Shown one piece after another: positions 63,201 to 64,000 of a DNA stretch of 64,000 bases (position 1 is the first letter of the stretch; every line of letters starts with the position of its first letter). Both the position numbers and the translations under genes were made by a program. The notes under the pieces were generated by a model, which made no database searches, was not told where the DNA came from, and saw nothing but the letters and a program-made list of their open reading frames with translations. Location: contig NZ_BMWA01000026.1 in NCBI RefSeq assembly GCF_014650995.1, positions 62,001-126,000 on the forward strand, written 5' to 3'. The DNA is from Streptomyces viridiviolaceus. Its GTDB lineage: Bacteria; Actinomycetota; Actinomycetes; Streptomycetales; Streptomycetaceae.

Positions 63201-63387
63201 CGGTGTCGGGGAGCTCGGGCGGGTCGGCCGGTTCGCCGTCCCCGTCGGCGAAGAGATTGCGGAGGCTGTCGGCGAGTCGCCCCGTGTCGGGTGGTGCCGC
63301 GAATGCCGGGGTCATCGGCGCGACGGTCGCGAGGACCGCCAGAGCCGCACTCGAGGCCAAGAGCCTTACGGCCCGTGGTCTGTGCAT
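54283..63387 (-). CDS. Secreted Rhs/YD-repeat polymorphic toxin with Hint module and deaminase-like tip
   Basis: A 3034-aa protein. ATG 63387 (site GAAGGG) gives a Sec signal peptide (RLLASSAALAVLATVAPM, ending AFA near residue 31). Then: DNRLRE-like and golvesin-like beta domains (about 330-570), an FnIII-like part and second DNRLRE region (about 660-950), Rhs N-terminal region from about 1080, many YD repeats (GNLTSVTDPKG, GNVVKVVDA and so on) with a second golvesin-like insert at about 1990-2130, and the Rhs core end NYDPGLNRFLTRD near 2570. A hydrophobic pretoxin region follows, then a Hint self-cleavage domain from Cys2736 to His2882-Asn2883-Cys2884. The last 150 residues hold HAE (2970-2972) and CSDIC (2997-3001), a deaminase-like zinc site. 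It should be exported, with the tip released to act on nucleic acid of rivals. Confidence 0.9.
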   Translation of the reverse strand: MHRPRAVRLLASSAALAVLATVAPMTPAFAAPPDTGRLADSLRNLFADGDGEPADPPELPDTDVPASDKLAKAKDAPKAKRVKELTDRRTPYSRHWRMSDGRVQSEVSAVPTAYETGKGKDTEWKPIDTAVTDTDRKGFEKANTTNLARTYFGSRPGELVRFELDEGHWVAIGLKDAAAAKLTPAVDGNKVTYKDALGQGIDLSYTVGNGSVKEDIVLNERPKGTPSFEFTLTTGGLTAKSEKNGTVSLYGENSPVGAPALVIPAPFMTDARKNAASAYGTTGTDAVRQVLSGKEGSYGLTLKPDAKWLAAPERQYPVTVDPTVTIAPTPSQSADAMISSDDPSANYADLWRLSVGNTSTGTSRALLRFGLSGIPAGTQLDSAELKLYYDQTHTTGDTEVQLEAHRATTAWTETGATWNNAVGITGELSGTSVLVDDGDAGTTAAQGAWPTSGNTAYTQYAVGQDYRYNKDATAGDRYTWRPSLPEDGEYQVDVHYVPASDRAANAPYTVTYDGGTKTYQVDQRAGTEGVWKPLGKHPFRAGTTGQVVLGDGPASTSTAVLADAVRFTKGGVVTKQPLAVNTWHSFPVTKTVQQWLDGTYENHGFVVKAADESASAPKGGPRYEAAEYAYKGEVANYPKLVLTWGNQGVDVDPPKVVHSTGAELSWPAYTDPSTSPADDIVEYQVHRSVFQHFKPSSQTLVSPVAKDTRAYTDTSARPTPADSAEEFGDAYYYMVAVKTRDGQVLPSATELVRLPKAGRTTVVLQSGQSDTTLSSAQPSTGHDTLTDAGVARPWLSVGNNSATYGNTRAVLKFPGVGEIPGNARVLEAQLNMWGFQTATDSSGAIYEAHGLTRDFDEATASWTKADSTTSWTTAGGDMSATVSDTVGTVTNDPARQSWSITSLAQSWISDPAGNHGVAVRLRDESTGGPRERTLFLSSEAEEPQLRPQLVVTYLTKSTETTYHAPYTPSRMIPGDEYTVDVTVTNTTTSTWAAGTHALSYTWSLPDGTDATTGGNQVETALPDEVLPGDSVTVPAKLKAPINSDSGNKRLDYVLKWDLKNTTTGGWLSQSESIAPLAQNVRTEDPTSNQLGLEKFYSYAGKNTGAGSSLMTNLYAGNSVWQYNAFSNPGRGITTFARFAYNSQDTSDTVLGHGWSAQAAMPLRLGAALDFHPNPHPTEVTLPDGDGTAHVFRKQDDGTWLAPAGVHYLLRQGTGVDCTPNKDGDPKAWSLTRPDRTQFFFDCDGYLTSVVDKNGNTQTYTYAERKSNNKPVKFLTYIEDPAARQSLTVEYYTKDDTNSPKIIDHVKSMTDISGRKITFEYSDQGLLTTLTDGAGSAQPKVFRFTYDMEQGNKNAKLVKVTDPRGNSTSLDYYYPSEGDDPKFHWNTQTLTDRLGGTTGYVYTDPDGTAGSVVNTKVTDAENHDTQYVLDGYGRATQMTNAKSETTKTAWDTDNNVTRLEEANGAVTTWKYDTSTGYPLEMKDAEANKNGTAAQTLTYSYGLNGHIADLFEKKSPEGRTYRFGYDPKGNLTSVTDPKGVASATEGDYTSRTEYDQYGQVTKEIDANGHATQYGEFEPVGYPKTITDAAGNPSHFVYDVRGNVTKVTNAQGAEVSQAYDAFGRPLEKREPKDQKAGEFIVTPEPVYDANDNITKAFAPNGAETTAVFDKADQRIESVKPSDEPGGPVRKSTSVYDKVGNLVSGTGAQGNLTATEGDYTATTKFDAIYQPIEMVDAEGNKATVEYDNVGNVVKVVDARKNATANADDYTTRYEYDLNHRVKRTVDALGWATSVRYDKDGLQIAQTDAEGNESLATYDERGALVESKVPVKEDTSGNITYRTTKYAYDQVGNRTKTTTPRGVATGDDDADFMSETVYDELNRVKEERSPFDKDDAVYSSPDSVFYEYDSVGNLKSVSAPPSDGQTVRNVTEYTYFDNGWTRTAKDPWDITTAYEYNKLGQQTKNTLTSAGGSQQRTMTWDYYPSGNKKARSDDGVPVGNQVVLVDSSDFNNTATQGNWSRTQAEQQYGYDTYSHPAGTGSSSLSWQLNIPQNGTYEVFVRYPKLTGAASDAKFKVDHDGGSTTKTVDQTTNAGTWVSLGSYAFVEDGPQKVTLTDAANGTVLADAVKVVRSNSGETDNEKKDFTYRYNANGNMTEVRDLSPGAKIDTYKISYDGLNHITKVEEYAGGTVKNTTSLTYDENGNPVTSTHDLTWTKIEYDERDMVKKVTNADSPTAGDQQITTMTYTGRGQLLKQTKPNGNTLDMRYYPDGSVEQSLEKTSGGTVVAQHDLEYSPNGHRSKDVLKLMNADDNSAYINNTYTFDYDPQDRITKVTKSGDDASTESYRYDRNSNIVEQTVDDVTTTQRYDRNRLLSASSGGVTSTYNYDPLGRLDTVSTGGQTVEKHYYDGFDREAKVRQGVGATAVTTSYVYDPFDRTVSQTTSGDQGKTTAFTYLAMDKTLLRETVDGKTDKDYQYIAGGQRATQIKHKDDGSKEVSQYVTSPRGDVEAITKEDGKTRSTYGYTAYGSDDSSQMTGADKPGSGTEGKSDYNSFRFNSSRWDGASGTYDMGFRNYDPGLNRFLTRDSYSGALADMSLATDPFTGNRYAFAGGNPISFVELDGHLFGLSLSDIGHATLDVVGLVPVVGEVADVANGIWYAAEGNYVDAALSLTSAIPLAGYAATAVKAGRYVEKGVEAVDSANDARKAVDNAGDAANAASDTRKVDGADAPTTKSPDKPEAPACKVNSFLPGTQVVLADGTTRAIEKLEVGDLVVATDPETGDTRAREVTETRDHEGTKDLVTLTVDSGGKGKALKLTSTAAHLYWLPDFGKWVPAKDLKSGMWLQTSAGTWVQISAVDTAHRSARVYNLSVEGVHTYYVGSGAAAVLVHNCGYKDEAVRAQQRAQELAGQLHFFKESMVTVAVIGVRKKGTKDIIEKVGMSSGQKGDLLELFDGQSFVPGNLVPGRVTKKGNPAYEHAEESVFRWLEENPDYEVLYGGTSKNVCSDICAPLVEQSKMKLDGEVFGGASDKTDFRTFWRLRR

Positions 63388-63444
63388 CGGTTTCCCTTCG
63401 GAGGAACCAAGGACCATCTGCCGGACGGCAGTTGGCAGCCGAGA

Positions 63445-63475
63445 TTCCTAACAAGTGGCGCCCTGTCCATGTCAA
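63445..63475 (-). promoter_or_regulatory. Promoter of the Rhs toxin gene
   Basis: On the minus strand TTGACA (63475-63470) and TAGGAA (63450-63445) are 19 bases apart, resembling a housekeeping promoter. The start codon is about 50 bases downstream of the expected start point. Confidence 0.55.
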
Positions 63476-63615
63476 CCGCACAGACTATTTACACAACTCA
63501 CCCAAAAGATCAGTCAGTTGCCGCCTGAGCTGCGCCTTTCCCTCTTCTTCGCAGCATCGCCCCGCAAAGCGGTGCGATGGGATCAGGCCAACCCTGACCG
63601 CTGAGCCAAGATCGC

Positions 63616-63645
63616 TTGACAAGGGCTTCCCCACGCCTCTTGGAT
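63616..63645 (+). promoter_or_regulatory. Promoter of the MmpS-like gene
   Basis: TTGACA (63616-63621), an 18-base spacer and TTGGAT (63640-63645), 41 bases before ATG 63687. The 299 bases between the Rhs and MmpS-like starts hold both promoters and no gene. Confidence 0.5.
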
Positions 63646-63686
63646 CGGGCGGGGCCCGTCCGGGCCCACGGCTGAGGGGAGTTCGG

Positions 63687-64000
63687 ATGAGCGGCGAGAC
63701 GCGCGAGGCGGGGCTTTCCACGTCCACCCTCGCGCAGGCGGAGGCGGAGGCGGACGCTCTGGAGACGACCGGGACGGCTGACGCCGAGCCCGGAAGCGAC
63801 GGAGACGGCGGGACTCCCCGGGGCGAGGACGGCAACCGCAAGCCCCACTCCGACCGCCCCATGCTGATCGCGGCCGCCGGCTTCCTCGTGCTCTGTCTCG
63901 GCGTCGTGCTGTTCGGTGTGCTGCGCGGCGGCGACGAGGACAAGGCCGAGCCCAAGGCCCCCACCGCCCCGGTGACGTACGAGGTGACCGGCGAGGGGAC
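63687..64000 (+). CDS. MmpS-like membrane protein, 3' end outside window
   Basis: ATG 63687 with GAGGGGAG six bases upstream opens a frame that runs off the window. The 60 N-terminal residues are acidic and disordered (ETREAGLSTSTLAQAEAEAD), followed by one membrane helix (LIAAAGFLVLCLGVVLFGVL), a charged spacer (RGGDEDKAEPKAPTAP) and the beginning of a beta domain (VTYEVTGEG). The helix followed by a YEVTGxG strand is the pattern of MmpS-family accessory proteins of actinobacteria, most of which are extracytoplasmic. Only about 105 codons are visible, so the call is tentative. Confidence 0.65.
   Translation, partial: MSGETREAGLSTSTLAQAEAEADALETTGTADAEPGSDGDGGTPRGEDGNRKPHSDRPMLIAAAGFLVLCLGVVLFGVLRGGDEDKAEPKAPTAPVTYEVTGEG

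Overview
The window is high-GC DNA with dense, codon-biased genes, frequent GTG and TTG starts and many 4-base ATGA/GTGA gene overlaps. Together with RbpA, a conservon, a mycothiol-type formaldehyde dehydrogenase and a SigR-type promoter this points firmly to Streptomyces or a very close actinomycete. Most of it reads as chromosome core. I see no tRNA, rRNA, CRISPR array or insertion sequence.

Layout. 1-9.5 kb: a C39-like peptidase (5' end missing), a tiny membrane protein, a TetR regulator next to an acyl-CoA dehydrogenase, two small hypothetical genes, an Lrp regulator, a YtcJ-like amidohydrolase, the polyprenol-phosphate mannose synthase ppm1, fxsA, and rbpA with a textbook SigR promoter. 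9.7-22 kb: an MFS transporter, a coupled yczE-type membrane gene and glycerophosphodiesterase divergent from a MocR regulator, an FtsK-like protein with a broken P-loop, ankyrin and HEAT-repeat proteins, and a coupled operon of two GT4 glycosyltransferases plus an SGNH hydrolase. 22-27.5 kb: the pxpABC 5-oxoprolinase genes with a DUF1445 hydro-lyase and an MFS transporter that have become one reading frame, divergent from a FadR-type GntR regulator with a perfect palindrome between them.

27.6-34.8 kb holds a three-gene operon (508, 293 and 1544 aa) with the layout of MukFEB/MksFEB: a kleisin-like protein, a small winged-helix protein and a giant SMC-like coiled-coil ATPase. No nuclease partner is adjacent. 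This is my first candidate for a poorly described system. 34.8-43.7 kb is a choline/betaine-type catabolic block: GMC oxidoreductase, amino-acid/amine permease, aldehyde dehydrogenase, formaldehyde dehydrogenase, IclR regulator, Rieske ferredoxin and ferredoxin reductase. Oxidative demethylation of a methylated amine would make formaldehyde, which explains the dehydrogenase; the oxygenase itself is not in the window. 44.8-49.3 kb is a conservon (cvnABCD), followed by glpF-glpK on the other strand.

52-63.4 kb is a polymorphic-toxin locus. A 3034-aa secreted Rhs/YD-repeat protein ends in a Hint self-cleaving module and a deaminase-like toxin domain (HAE and CxxxC). Beside it lie a full-length gene of unknown function, a frameshifted and truncated duplicate of that gene, and between the two copies an inverted orphan piece of a second, DddA-like deaminase. 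This is my second candidate. The window ends inside an MmpS-like membrane protein gene.
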